This document shows positions 44,980-54,125 of a DNA stretch of 64,000 nt, piece after piece. The translations under genes and the position numbers were made by a program. Each line of letters starts with the position of its first letter. Position 1 is the first letter of the stretch. Below the pieces are notes generated by a model. That model did no database searches and was not told the DNA's origin. It saw only the letters and a program-made list of their open reading frames with translations. The stretch spans positions 3,861 through 67,860 of the forward strand of contig CAXBPY010000006.1 of the NCBI GenBank assembly GCA_963977675.1, written 5' to 3'. This DNA comes from CAXBPY01 sp003455275. Lineage in GTDB: Bacteria; Bacteroidota; Bacteroidia; Chitinophagales; UBA10324.

Positions 44980-46113
44980 TCAGGAGAAAAATTTCTTCAC
45001 CGCATTTATCACTTGTAATTGCCCGCTTTTTTTCAGATTGGTGCTGCACGGAATGCTCGCGCAGTGATTGTAAATCTTAGCAGAAATATTTTCCTGCTGA
45101 TAATAAATTTCCTTTTTAAACATGGGCAACTGATTCATTGGAACCCAGAACGGGCGCGACTGAAATCCGTTTTGATTCAAGTAGTCCAGAAATTTTTTCT
45201 TGTCGGGAACATGAATTGTATAGAGCCAATTGTTAGCCGTCACATTTTTTTCTACCTGCTGTTCTGAAATTTCTTTGATGGAAGAAAAGTTTTTTGAATA
45301 AAGATTTTTGATTTCATATTTCTTCTTCAGGAAATCAGGAAGCTGTTCCATTTGCGCGCAACCCATTGCCGCCAGCACATTCACCAAACGATAATTGAAT
45401 CCTGATTCATCGTGATAATATTCGAATGCATCTGCTTTTGCTTGAGTAGTTAAGTGCTTTGCTTTTTTCGCGAGTGAAGAATTGTTGGTGAGAATCATTC
45501 CGCCACCACCTGTGGTCAGAATTTTATTTCCATTAAAACTCAGCGAGCCAAACAATCCGAATGTGCCTGCGTGTTTTTGCTTGTAAGAAGAGCCGAGCGC
45601 TTCAGTTGCATCTTCAACAATTGCAAGAAAATATTTTTTCGCGAGTGTCATCAGTCGACTCATGTCGCACATATTTCCCAGCACATGCACCGGCATGATG
45701 GCACTGATTCTTCTTCCTGATTTTTCATGAAAACATTTTTTACTACGAATACTCGTTTCTTTTTTCAGAAACTCTTCGAGCAAATTCAAATCCATTTGCC
45801 AGGTGCGTTCATCAATATCAATCAGCACAGGATTCGCTCCGCAGTAAGTGATGCTGTTGATAGAAGCAATGAAAGTGATGTTCGGCGCAATCACTAAATC
45901 TCCTTGTCCCACTCCCGCAAGTAAGAGTGAAATGTGAAGCGCTGCCGTTCCGTTCACAGTTGCCACGGCGTGTTTCGCTCCGGTAAATTCTGCAAGCGAT
46001 TTTTCAAAACGATCTACATAAGAACCAACGGATGAAACCCAATTCGTGTCAAGGCAATCCTTGATATACTTCCACTCATTGCCACCGAGATTAGGAACCG
46101 AAAGAGGAATCAT
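44980..46113 (-). CDS. LegC-like DegT/DnrJ/EryC1/StrS aminotransferase
   Basis: 377 residues. PLP enzyme of the sugar aminotransferase class: SVGSYVDRFEKSLAEFTGA, NGTAALHISLLLAG, VEDATEALGSSY, and the lysine in LSFNGNKILTTGGGGMI (K197). In the legionaminic pathway LegC transfers an amino group to C4 of a UDP-4-keto-sugar made by LegB. Directly 3 bases downstream of the LegB-like gene, so the two are probably translated together. Confidence 0.88.
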   Translation of the reverse strand: MIPLSVPNLGGNEWKYIKDCLDTNWVSSVGSYVDRFEKSLAEFTGAKHAVATVNGTAALHISLLLAGVGQGDLVIAPNITFIASINSITYCGANPVLIDIDERTWQMDLNLLEEFLKKETSIRSKKCFHEKSGRRISAIMPVHVLGNMCDMSRLMTLAKKYFLAIVEDATEALGSSYKQKHAGTFGLFGSLSFNGNKILTTGGGGMILTNNSSLAKKAKHLTTQAKADAFEYYHDESGFNYRLVNVLAAMGCAQMEQLPDFLKKKYEIKNLYSKNFSSIKEISEQQVEKNVTANNWLYTIHVPDKKKFLDYLNQNGFQSRPFWVPMNQLPMFKKEIYYQQENISAKIYNHCASIPCSTNLKKSGQLQVINAVKKFFS

Positions 46114-46116
46114 AAA

Positions 46117-47103
46117 TCAGAGATTGAAAATTTCGTGCTTGTAGAGTTGTAGATTTTCTTTCTTCGAAAACCATTCGATGCATTTGTCCAAACCTTCATC
46201 CAAAGAAATTTGTGGCGACCAACCTGTGAGCCGTTTCATTTTTTCATTCGAGCCGAGCAAGCGGAACACTTCACTTTTTTCGGGGCGAGTTCGCGCTTCT
46301 TCTTTTTGAATAGTTGCTTCCGGAAAAATTTTATCAATCAGTTTTTTCGCCAAGTCGCCAATGGAAATTTCTGTTTGAGTTGAAATATTTATTTCTTCTC
46401 CAATTGTGTTTTCTGATTTTGCAATCGCACTGAAACCGCGCACGGTGTCTTTCACAAAAGAGAAATCGCGTGTAGGAGTTGTGTCACCAAGATTCAAAAC
46501 TTTTTGTTTGTTCAGCAATTGAGTGATGATGGTAGGAATCACTGCCCGCGCAGACTGCCGCGGACCATAAGTATTGAAAGGACGAACAATGGTGATCGGT
46601 AAATTGAAGGAGCGGAAAAAAGATTCAGCAATTCTGTCGGCACCAATCTTAGTTGCACTATATGGCGACTGACCTTGATACGGATGCTTCTCGTCAATGG
46701 GAACATACTGAGCGGTGCCATAAACTTCTGAAGTGCTTGTAACCAAAATGCGCTGTGTGTTTAGTTGCCGCGCCGCCTGCAACACATTCAGCGTTCCTTT
46801 TATGTTGGTGTCCACATACGAATCAGGCGAGTGATAACTGAACGGAATTGCAATGAGTGCTGCGAGATGAAACACCATATCCATTCCTTTCATAGCTTCC
46901 TTCACTCCATTCGGGTCGCGCACATCGCCAGAAAAAATTTCAATTTGCTTCAGCATTTCTTTCGATAATGAATCGAGCCAGCCATAAGAGTTGAACGAAT
47001 TGTAAAGCACAAATGCACGAACGCTGTAACCTTCAGCCAACAAATGTTCTACAAGGTGACTGCCAATAAAACCATCTGCACCGGTGACTAAAACTTTTTT
47101 CAT
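46117..47103 (-). CDS. LegB-like NAD-dependent 4,6-dehydratase/epimerase
   Basis: 328 residues from the ATG at 47103 (an upstream open frame of 41 residues overlaps the neighbouring gene and has no family similarity). VLVTGADGFIGSHLVEHL is the NAD-binding start; TSTSEVYGTA and the catalytic YxxxK (SPYSATKIGADR) follow, typical of short-chain extended sugar dehydratases. LegB makes the 4-keto-6-deoxy intermediate from UDP- or GDP-GlcNAc, the first step of legionaminic acid synthesis. Its partner LegC follows. Confidence 0.87.
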   Translation of the reverse strand: MKKVLVTGADGFIGSHLVEHLLAEGYSVRAFVLYNSFNSYGWLDSLSKEMLKQIEIFSGDVRDPNGVKEAMKGMDMVFHLAALIAIPFSYHSPDSYVDTNIKGTLNVLQAARQLNTQRILVTSTSEVYGTAQYVPIDEKHPYQGQSPYSATKIGADRIAESFFRSFNLPITIVRPFNTYGPRQSARAVIPTIITQLLNKQKVLNLGDTTPTRDFSFVKDTVRGFSAIAKSENTIGEEINISTQTEISIGDLAKKLIDKIFPEATIQKEEARTRPEKSEVFRLLGSNEKMKRLTGWSPQISLDEGLDKCIEWFSKKENLQLYKHEIFNL

Positions 47104-47134
47104 GCTTCGGACAAAAATAAAATTGTTGGGTGCT

Positions 47135-48457
47135 TTAATTGTATTTCCTGAAAACCGGTTTGATAATGTTGCTGCCCTCCAGATATTTTTCCGGACCCTC
47201 TTCCAAAGCGCGCTTGTAAACTTCAAGTGCTTCTCTTCCTTTCTCCAATGTCATTTGGAGTTCAGAATCTTTATGCATAAAACAAAGCGCCACCCACGGC
47301 ATCAGAATTTTCCGCTTAATCATTTCGCGGGAAAAGAGTGTGCGGAAGGCGAGTGAAGCGTTTCCGTTTTTATCCTTTGCAGTGTAAGATGGAGAGCAGG
47401 GAAATCCTTCGAAGTAAAAATGATTTTCAATTCCGAGTTGCGTGGCAATGGAGTTGAAACCATCCATCAGTTTTTTTCCATAGCTCCAGAAGTGTTCAAT
47501 CACATTTTCGTTTTCTAAAATCTCCATCGTTTTCAAGAACGCGCCGAGCGTGCCCATTTCAGCGCCGTGAGTAGTGGAAGTGAGGAAAACTCTTTCTGCT
47601 CCTTCTTCCAATATTCCGCCAATGATCATGATTTCTTTTTTCCCTGTAAGTGCTGCTACTGCAAATCCATTTGCCATTGCTTTTCCGAAAGTGGAAATGT
47701 CAGGAGTGATGTTAAAATATTTCTGCGCGCCATTCAGGTGCCAGCGAAAGCCGGAGATCATTTCATCGAGAATAAAAACAACACCGTGTTTGTGACAGAG
47801 CCGTTGCACTTCATGCAAAAAATTTTCTCCTGGTTGTGTTGCGCTTGCGCATGGTGCAACAGTTGTGCATGGCTCCATGATCACGCAGGCGATTTCTCCT
47901 GGGTGTTCGTCAAAAAGTTTTTGCAGTGTTTGAATCTGATTGAAATTGAACTTCACAGTAAGTGAAGAAATTTCTTCCGGCACTCCTTTGTTCATCACTG
48001 TGCTTCCAATAAACCAATCGTCGAAAGAGAAGAATGGTTGCTCAGCACAAACGGCAATCAGTTTCTTTCCTGTGTAAGCGCGCGCAAGTTTTACGGCGGC
48101 GGTGGTAACAGTGGAGCCGTGCTTTGCAAACTTCACCATTTCTGCAGAAGATATCAATGAACAAAGTTTTTCCGCTGCAAACAATTCGGTTTCTGAAGCG
48201 CGCGTGAGATTATTTCCTTTCAATATTTCCTGATATGCGGCATCAGCAATCGGCTTGTAACCGTAACCAATGTTTACCGAACGCAAGCCCATTCCATAAT
48301 CGAGAAATTTATTTCCGTCCGCATCCCATACATATGCCCCTTCACCGCGAGACAAAATAGAAGGAGCATTGTCCGGATATTGATCGTCGCCACGGGAGTA
48401 GGTGTGTGCACCACCTGGAATTACGGAGTGCAGGCGTTGGCTGTATTTGTCCTTCAT
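47135..48457 (-). CDS. Class III aminotransferase (glutamate-1-semialdehyde aminomutase-like)
   Basis: 440 residues. PLP fold type I, class III: IPGGAHTYSRGDDQYP at the N-terminus, FAKHGSTVTTAAVKLARAYT (phosphate-binding), DEMISGFRWH (D231 for the pyridine N) and the Schiff-base lysine K259 in STFGKAMANGF. Sequence resembles GSA aminomutase-type enzymes often found in nonulosonic or spore-coat polysaccharide clusters rather than tetrapyrrole synthesis (no heme genes here). Overlaps the SpsF-like gene by 4 bases. Substrate unknown; likely a keto-sugar or a keto-acid side chain. Confidence 0.82.
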   Translation of the reverse strand: MKDKYSQRLHSVIPGGAHTYSRGDDQYPDNAPSILSRGEGAYVWDADGNKFLDYGMGLRSVNIGYGYKPIADAAYQEILKGNNLTRASETELFAAEKLCSLISSAEMVKFAKHGSTVTTAAVKLARAYTGKKLIAVCAEQPFFSFDDWFIGSTVMNKGVPEEISSLTVKFNFNQIQTLQKLFDEHPGEIACVIMEPCTTVAPCASATQPGENFLHEVQRLCHKHGVVFILDEMISGFRWHLNGAQKYFNITPDISTFGKAMANGFAVAALTGKKEIMIIGGILEEGAERVFLTSTTHGAEMGTLGAFLKTMEILENENVIEHFWSYGKKLMDGFNSIATQLGIENHFYFEGFPCSPSYTAKDKNGNASLAFRTLFSREMIKRKILMPWVALCFMHKDSELQMTLEKGREALEVYKRALEEGPEKYLEGSNIIKPVFRKYN

Positions 48458-49212
48458 TGTTCGTTTTCTTTTTTCAGTTGAGAATCGAAATTGCTCCAGT
48501 AAATTTTTTGCAGCGAAGCATTGATTTCATTCAGCTTGTTGCTCAAAATAAATTCAATGAGCTCATCATCACTCACCGAAATTATTTTTTCTCCATATTG
48601 AGAAATCACAGCCGAAAAAAATTCTTCGTCTTCCTTGTAGTCAAGCGTCATTCGCAAATCAGAATCAGGAAGATGATTGCCGAGTTTGATATCAACTATT
48701 TTTTCAGTAGAAAAAATTCTTCCCCATCCGGTTTCTATTTTTTTCGAATCGGAATTTGCGAAAGATTTTTTCAATTCATCCACACTATATCCCCAGCAAT
48801 TCATACCAAGCGGAAGCCCCGAAGTTTTTACAAGAGAAGCACCAAGAGTAAGTGCATCAAAAATTTTTCGCGCCGCAGAAACAGAGGTGAGAATATCATC
48901 GCCGTCAATGGAAATTATTTCTGTGAGATGAAGCGCATTGGCGCACTCAATTTGCCGAAGCGGAATGTTTTCATCACTTCCATAAAAAACTTTCACCGGA
49001 CAATTTGCTGCGAGCAATTCAAATTGTTTGTTCTCTTCTTTCACTGAAGTTGCTATAACCAACTGAATTTTATTTTCTTCAATTTCTTTTTTGAATTCCT
49101 TCACAAATCGCAGCAGCAGCCATTCGAACATTGTTCGCCCCGCAACTTTCACTAAGTGTTTGTTGTGAAGCCGTGTGGAGCCAAGCCGTGCGAGAAATAA
49201 AATTCCGGTCAT
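48454..49212 (-). CDS. SpsF-like cytidylyltransferase
   Basis: 252 residues. ILFLARLGSTRLHNKHLVKVAGRTM is the nucleotide-binding start of the acylneuraminate cytidylyltransferase/SpsF family (xARLxSTRLxxK). ISIDGDDILTSV near residue 105 supplies the Mg2+ Asp. It could activate the nonulosonate as a CMP-sugar, taking the role of a canonical NeuA/LegF, which I do not find in the window. In Bacillus the family member SpsF sits beside SpsE (NeuB-like) and SpsG (PseG-like), as here. Overlaps both neighbours by 4 bases. Confidence 0.8.
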   Translation of the reverse strand: MTGILFLARLGSTRLHNKHLVKVAGRTMFEWLLLRFVKEFKKEIEENKIQLVIATSVKEENKQFELLAANCPVKVFYGSDENIPLRQIECANALHLTEIISIDGDDILTSVSAARKIFDALTLGASLVKTSGLPLGMNCWGYSVDELKKSFANSDSKKIETGWGRIFSTEKIVDIKLGNHLPDSDLRMTLDYKEDEEFFSAVISQYGEKIISVSDDELIEFILSNKLNEINASLQKIYWSNFDSQLKKENEQ

Positions 49213-50234
49213 GAGAATTTCACCACTTCTTTTTCGCGGTAAGATTTTTCAGCGGCATACAACAGACGCAGAACTTTCAAATCATATTCAAGCGTGTTGA
49301 AGAATTCTTCCTTTCCCTCGACAGCATTAAAAAAATTCACCAGCTCATCGGCATACATTTCTTCAATAATGTTTTTGTTGTAGCCCGCTGCTGCCTGCTT
49401 CGTTTCATACTGAAGAGTTTCCCATTCCTTTTTTTCAGGATGAAAAATTTTCACACAGTTTTCATTCCACTCCCACACTAATTGTTTTTTATCTCCATTG
49501 ATAAGCAACCTTCTCGTGGCGAAGCGCGATACCACATCAATCACCACATTCATGCTGTAAGTTTTATAGTCGAGCAGCATCTGGTAAGTGTCGTCAATTT
49601 TTTCTGCGCCTTCAATGTGAATTGATTTCCGCACAACACCATTCACGGTTTCAGGAAATCCAAAAAGCTTTGTGAGCCAGGTAAGTTCAAATGGAGTTAT
49701 CTCTCTCGCGCCGCCTGTTTCAGGATTTGATACATAGTAATCGGACACGCTTTCATAAGTGTGCCAGTCAGGCAAATACTGACCGGAGTGATACATTACA
49801 TTCGAAATATTTCCGAGCACACCATCGCGCACAATTTTGAAAATCATTTTCACCGCGGGGTGGAAATACAAAGTGGCGGAAGGAGCTGCAACAATTTTTT
49901 TCTCCACTGAAAGACGAATGATGTCATCGTAATTTTTATCGAGCACTCCTGCTTCCACAAAAAACGGAATACCAACTTCCACTGCTTCCTGCATGTAGAT
50001 GTGATGCACATCGGGCGGAACAGAAATGATGTAAGCATCATAATTGGTAATCGTAATCGCTTCTTCCCAATTAGAAAAAACAGTGATACCATATTTCTCT
50101 TTCGCTTCGGTGCAGCGGTCGGTGCGCAAGTCGAAACCATAAATATTTTTAAATCCAAGCGATTGAAGATTGCGCGTGCGGCGCTTACCCATGCTTCCAA
50201 GTCCAATCACTAATATTTTAAGGTCAGTATTCAT
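49209..50234 (-). CDS. Gfo/Idh/MocA family oxidoreductase
   Basis: 341 residues. Rossmann start KILVIGLGSMGKRRTRNLQSLG, EAGVLDKNYDDI near residue 95-105 for the EKP-like catalytic position, and a C-terminal GFO_IDH alpha/beta domain (GGAREITPFELTW). Usually oxidises or reduces a hydroxyl on a nucleotide-sugar with NAD(P). In Campylobacter the legionaminic genes also carry a member of unknown function next to ptmE. Role here unknown but location in the middle of the cluster argues for a modification step. 4-base overlap with the SpsF-like gene. Confidence 0.83.
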   Translation of the reverse strand: MNTDLKILVIGLGSMGKRRTRNLQSLGFKNIYGFDLRTDRCTEAKEKYGITVFSNWEEAITITNYDAYIISVPPDVHHIYMQEAVEVGIPFFVEAGVLDKNYDDIIRLSVEKKIVAAPSATLYFHPAVKMIFKIVRDGVLGNISNVMYHSGQYLPDWHTYESVSDYYVSNPETGGAREITPFELTWLTKLFGFPETVNGVVRKSIHIEGAEKIDDTYQMLLDYKTYSMNVVIDVVSRFATRRLLINGDKKQLVWEWNENCVKIFHPEKKEWETLQYETKQAAAGYNKNIIEEMYADELVNFFNAVEGKEEFFNTLEYDLKVLRLLYAAEKSYREKEVVKFS

Positions 50235-50243
50235 TCGTAGAAA

Positions 50244-51293
50244 TTAAAAGTTGAGGTGAAGTACATCCATTTGAGCGCGTCGGTAATCGTCCATATTTCC
50301 GATGTCGAGCCAGTAACTGAGAATGGGAAACGAAACTACTTTTTTGTTTTCCTGAATCAGCAGTTCAATTAAATCAGTTGCGTCAAATTTTTTTCCTTGC
50401 GGAATAAGTTGCAGCAGATTTTTTTTCACGAGGTAAATTCCTGCATTCGCAAAGTAGGTATAGGTCGGCTTTTCTTTCAGTGACATGATTTGTGATTTAT
50501 CACTCAGTTCAAGAATGGCGTAGGGAACATTAACATTATAAGGAATGGTGGCGATGCTGAAATCCGCATTCTGATTTTTAAATTGAAGAAAAAATTCTTC
50601 GAAGTCAATGTTGGTGAGCAAATCAGAATTGAGCACAAGCACAAATTCATTTTTGAAATCGTTGATAGTTCCTGCCGCGCCAATGGTGCCGAGCGGATTT
50701 GATTCATGCACATAATTCATGGAAATATTTTTTGCGGCTCCATCACCGAAATATTTTTCAATTTGCTCTGCGAGATAATTCACGGAAAGAAAAAAATTCT
50801 TTACACCAAAAGATGCAAGGCGGTCAATGTTTCGCTCGATGATTGGCTTGCCGCCAATTTCGAGCAGCGGCTTAGGAGTATTGTCGGTTAAGGGTTTCAG
50901 GCGCTCGCCTCTTCCGCCTGCCATGATCACGACATCAACAGGAAGAATTGCTTTGAGCAAACTCACATCCACCACTTTCACCAAACGATGTTGTGCATCC
51001 AGCTGCGGAACAAACCGCAGTGCATTTTTTTTGAAGTGCGATAGCTGTTCCTGCGAAATGTTTTCTCCCGAAATAAAATTGAAACTCCGGTTCATGAATT
51101 TAGAAACCACATCCGTCACTTTCAGTTCTTGCAGAAAGCCGCGGCGGATATCGCCGTCAGTAAGTGAGCCGGTAATTTTTTTCTCCGCATCGGCCACAAA
51201 GAGCGAAACGGTTTTATCGGCAAGATCATTGAGTCGCTCAAGCGCTTCCTTGGCAGTGGCAGTTTCTGAAATGATGAGGTTTTCGAACTTCAT
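50244..51293 (-). CDS. PtmE-like CBS-nucleotidyltransferase (hexosamine-1-phosphate guanylyl/uridylyltransferase type)
   Basis: 349 residues. Residues about 5-115 form two CBS repeats (VSLFVADAEKKITGSLTDGD; FVPQLDAQHRLVKVVDVSLL). The rest is an NTP_transferase domain: VVIMAGGRGERLKPLTDNTP (about 121), KPLLEIGGKP and LVLNSDLL. The CBS-plus-transferase fusion is the PtmE architecture, which in Campylobacter makes GDP-glucosamine for legionaminic acid. CBS domains suggest nucleotide-sensing control. Overlaps the acetyltransferase gene by 4 bases. Confidence 0.87.
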   Translation of the reverse strand: MKFENLIISETATAKEALERLNDLADKTVSLFVADAEKKITGSLTDGDIRRGFLQELKVTDVVSKFMNRSFNFISGENISQEQLSHFKKNALRFVPQLDAQHRLVKVVDVSLLKAILPVDVVIMAGGRGERLKPLTDNTPKPLLEIGGKPIIERNIDRLASFGVKNFFLSVNYLAEQIEKYFGDGAAKNISMNYVHESNPLGTIGAAGTINDFKNEFVLVLNSDLLTNIDFEEFFLQFKNQNADFSIATIPYNVNVPYAILELSDKSQIMSLKEKPTYTYFANAGIYLVKKNLLQLIPQGKKFDATDLIELLIQENKKVVSFPILSYWLDIGNMDDYRRAQMDVLHLNF

Positions 51294-51910
51294 ATCTCTC
51301 TCGCCGGAACTCCGGCAACTTTTTTATTAGCTAAAATATTTTTCAATACAACACTTCCTAGACCAACGATTGAATTTTTTCCAATAGCGATGGATGGTTT
51401 CACTACAGCATTTGCACCAATTAAAGTTCCTTCTCCAACGCGCACATTTCCGCAGAGCGTGGAGTTGGGTGCAATGTGTGCAAAGCGGCCAACTTCGCAT
51501 TCGTGTTCAATCACTGAAGAAGAATTGCAAATTGCGCCATCATGAATCACCGCATTTGAATTTATTGTAACAAGCGGAGCAATCATTACTCCGCTTCCGA
51601 TTTGTGCTTTCGGAGAAACAACTGCCGAGGAATGAATCGCAGTAGCAACAGTGATTTCATTCTTTGTAAGAAATTCAAAAACTTTTTTCCTTGCGTCATT
51701 ATCTCCAATGGCGACGAAGCAGAAATTTTTTTTCATCAGGGCAAGATTTTTTTCATCACGCTCGCTTCCAAAATATTTTAACTGATATGGATTTTGTTTT
51801 TTCTCCTGCTTCTCACAGTAACCAAGAATTTTCCAGCCCATCGAAATAAAAATATCGCACGCTACATAAGCATGACCGGAATAACCAATGAGTATGACTT
51901 CTTTTTTCAA
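51290..51910 (-). CDS. PglD/NeuD-like sugar O/N-acetyltransferase
   Basis: 206 residues. N-terminal half (1-95) is a Rossmann-like PglD_N domain (VILIGYSGHAYVACDIF). The C-terminal half is a left-handed beta-helix with hexapeptide repeats (IGSGVMIAPLVTINSNAVI; VGRFAHIAPNSTLCGNVRVG). Family members acetylate the C4 or C7 amino group of bacillosamine, legionaminic or pseudaminic precursors, so LegH is a good guess. Overlaps both neighbours by 4 bases. Confidence 0.86.
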   Translation of the reverse strand: MKKEVILIGYSGHAYVACDIFISMGWKILGYCEKQEKKQNPYQLKYFGSERDEKNLALMKKNFCFVAIGDNDARKKVFEFLTKNEITVATAIHSSAVVSPKAQIGSGVMIAPLVTINSNAVIHDGAICNSSSVIEHECEVGRFAHIAPNSTLCGNVRVGEGTLIGANAVVKPSIAIGKNSIVGLGSVVLKNILANKKVAGVPAREI

Positions 51911-53019
51911 TGCGATATTTCTTTGAATATGGAAATGATTTTTTCGGCAGCATTTCCGTCGCCGTAAATATTGGATGAATCAAGCGGAGCAAGCGAAGAA
52001 ATTTTTTGAACCGCTGCAAGAATTTTTTCATTCTCCACTGGAACATGAATCACATTCTTTCCGGTGAGCCGTCCCTTCTGGCGATCGCCGGTGTTGATCA
52101 CATATTTTGCAAACGAAGCCGCTTCAATAATTCCACTCGAAGTATTGCCGAGCAGAAAACTGCAATGCTTCATGCAGGAAAAATATCCTTGTGTGCCAAG
52201 TGAATCGAAACCAAAAGCGCGCGTCGGATTTGCTTTAATAAATTTTTTCAGTTGTGTGCGAATGTGATTTCCCATGGTGTCAGCATTCGGCATGGTGATT
52301 ACAATTTGCTCTTTTAATTTTCCAAGCGCTGCAAGTAATTCTTCAGTGTGCTGCACATTGTTTTCCCACGAAACAGTTTCCGGATGAAAAGTGACAAGCA
52401 CCGTTGGCTTGCTTAAATCCACTCCGTATTTCTTTTTGAATTCATCAACGCTGAAGAGCGGAATTTCTTTCAGGTTGTCAAGACCAAGCGCGCCAACGGT
52501 ATGAATATTTTCCGATGAGCCGGTGATTTCTTTCACACGCTCTGCATACATTTTATGCGAAACAAAATGCAACGAACTCATTGCAGTAATCGAGTGGCGG
52601 AACTTGTTGTCAATTGCTCCGAGTGTTGTTTCTCCCCCGTGCAGGTGCGCAACTTTAAGATTGAAAGGAATGGTGGAAGCAACTGCTGCAAACATTTCAT
52701 AGCGGTCGCCGAGGCAGAGCACCCAATCAAAATTCTTTGCGGATTTTTTCCAGAGCGCAGAAAATTCAGAAAGCGTTTTCGCCATGCTGTCGGCAATGTC
52801 TTCAGGAGAATCTCCTTCGGAAATGGTGTTGAGTTGCGCTTCAATTTTGAATCCGTCGCTCTTCACTTGCTCAATCGTGTTTCCGAATTTTTTTGAGAGA
52901 TGAGTTCCGAATGCAATCAATCGCACATCGAAAAAAGAATCGGCATTCATTTTCTTCAAGAGAGGAAAATAAATTCCGTAGTCGGCGCGCGAACTGGTGA
53001 GCACAGCAATTCTTATCAT
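51907..53019 (-). CDS. UDP-N-acetylglucosamine 2-epimerase, hydrolysing (NeuC/LegG-like)
   Basis: 370 residues. IAVLTSSRADYGIYFPLLKKM at the N-terminus and VLVTFHPETVSWENN, LLGNTSSGIIEAASFAKYVI, GDRQKGRLTG are the conserved blocks of hydrolysing 2-epimerases, which release the free 2-epimer sugar for NeuB-type condensation. In the legionaminic route LegG converts the GDP- or UDP-sugar to the free 6-deoxymannose diamine. Overlaps the LegI-like gene by one base (TGATG). Confidence 0.9.
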   Translation of the reverse strand: MIRIAVLTSSRADYGIYFPLLKKMNADSFFDVRLIAFGTHLSKKFGNTIEQVKSDGFKIEAQLNTISEGDSPEDIADSMAKTLSEFSALWKKSAKNFDWVLCLGDRYEMFAAVASTIPFNLKVAHLHGGETTLGAIDNKFRHSITAMSSLHFVSHKMYAERVKEITGSSENIHTVGALGLDNLKEIPLFSVDEFKKKYGVDLSKPTVLVTFHPETVSWENNVQHTEELLAALGKLKEQIVITMPNADTMGNHIRTQLKKFIKANPTRAFGFDSLGTQGYFSCMKHCSFLLGNTSSGIIEAASFAKYVINTGDRQKGRLTGKNVIHVPVENEKILAAVQKISSLAPLDSSNIYGDGNAAEKIISIFKEISH

Positions 53020-54035
53020 CAGAAATCTTTAAGTGTGAGTTTATATTCTGCGGGAAGAGTGCGTTTCGCTTTTCTGCCAAGCACCGATTTTATTTTCATT
53101 GGAGAAATTCCATCGCCGGGGCGCTTCATTACTAAATCATTTTCAGAAATTTTTTCTCCTGATTTTATTTCTCTCGAAGTGTGAATGCTTTTTCGCGCAG
53201 CGGAAATATTTTTTAGCTCTGATTTCGAAGGAATTTTTTTTCCAACACCTAAAGCAATTTCAATGTTGCGAATGCAGTGAATCATTTCTTTCAACTCGTT
53301 CGGTTCAAGCGATGCTTTGTGATCGGGACCTTCCATGTTGCGGTCGAGCGTAAAATGTTTTTCAATCACACTTGCACCGAGCGCTGCTGCGGCAATTGCA
53401 ACTTCAATTCCTTGCGTGTGGTCGCTGTAACCAACATCCGTTTTAAATTTTTTGTGAAGCGATTTCATTGCGAGCAGATTCACTTCATTTAATGGCGCAG
53501 GATATTCAGTTGTGCAATGAAGAATGGTGATGTCAGATTTTTTTGTTCCCGATTTCACTAATGCCTTCATCGCTTTCTCAATTTCTTTTTCAGTTGACAT
53601 TCCGGTGGAAAGGATCACTTTGCTTTTCTGCTTTCCTATTTTTTCTAAGTAAGGAAGATTGGTGATTTCGCCGGAAGGAATTTTGAAAATTTTTATTCCG
53701 AGTTTTTTCAGAAGAGAAATACTATCCAGATCAAATGCCGTCGAAAGGAATTTTATTTCACGCAACTTACAATGAGCAATCAACTCGCGATGATTCTCTT
53801 CGCTGAGCTCAAGTTTTTTGAGCATTTCAAATTGAGAACCTCCGCCTGAATTTTCTTTTTGATATGCTGCTTTCTCTGCATGAGCGCTTACTAAGTTTTC
53901 TGTTTTGAAAGTTTGAAACTTTACGAAGTCCGAACCCGCATCAGCGGCGGCATCAATCAGCTTGCGTGCAATTTCCAAATCGCCATTGTGATTCACTCCG
54001 GCTTCGGCAATAACAATAACTTTTTTTCTTTTCAT
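53019..54035 (-). CDS. Nonulosonate synthase (NeuB/LegI-like)
   Basis: 338 residues from the ATG at 54035 (a TTG 33 bases upstream extends the frame by 11 residues without support). VIVIAEAGVNHNGDLEIARKL, FVKFQTFKTENLV and LSTGMSTEKEIEKAM show the TIM-barrel synthase; the tail (about 275-338) is the SAF/antifreeze-like domain (HTSREIKSGEKISENDLVMKRPG). Condenses a diaminomannose derivative with phosphoenolpyruvate to give the C9 sugar acid. First gene of the ten-gene run; 90 bases from the divergent kynureninase. Confidence 0.92.
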   Translation of the reverse strand: MKRKKVIVIAEAGVNHNGDLEIARKLIDAAADAGSDFVKFQTFKTENLVSAHAEKAAYQKENSGGGSQFEMLKKLELSEENHRELIAHCKLREIKFLSTAFDLDSISLLKKLGIKIFKIPSGEITNLPYLEKIGKQKSKVILSTGMSTEKEIEKAMKALVKSGTKKSDITILHCTTEYPAPLNEVNLLAMKSLHKKFKTDVGYSDHTQGIEVAIAAAALGASVIEKHFTLDRNMEGPDHKASLEPNELKEMIHCIRNIEIALGVGKKIPSKSELKNISAARKSIHTSREIKSGEKISENDLVMKRPGDGISPMKIKSVLGRKAKRTLPAEYKLTLKDF

Positions 54036-54125
54036 CAGAGATAACTCGTCTCGGCTTATCTGAGACAAATCTAATTTCTAGCACCAGAAAGAGAGAGGAT
54101 TTATCTTTCGCCCGAATTAAGAAAA

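Noticed and set aside
47104..47226. Longer start of the LegB-like gene
   Set aside because: The extra 41 residues run into the coding end of the class III aminotransferase and show no Rossmann sequence; MKKVLVTGADGFIG at 47103 is the natural start.
48406..49047. Plus-strand open frame of 213 codons antisense to the SpsF-like gene
   Set aside because: Its translation is low-quality (many Phe, Arg, His) and the minus strand clearly encodes a recognisable protein.
43906..54035. Horizontal acquisition of the sugar cluster as a genomic island next to the tRNA
   Set aside because: The tRNA at 43817-43890 is intact, but I find no direct repeat of its 3' end, integrase or clear composition shift, so an island cannot be claimed.
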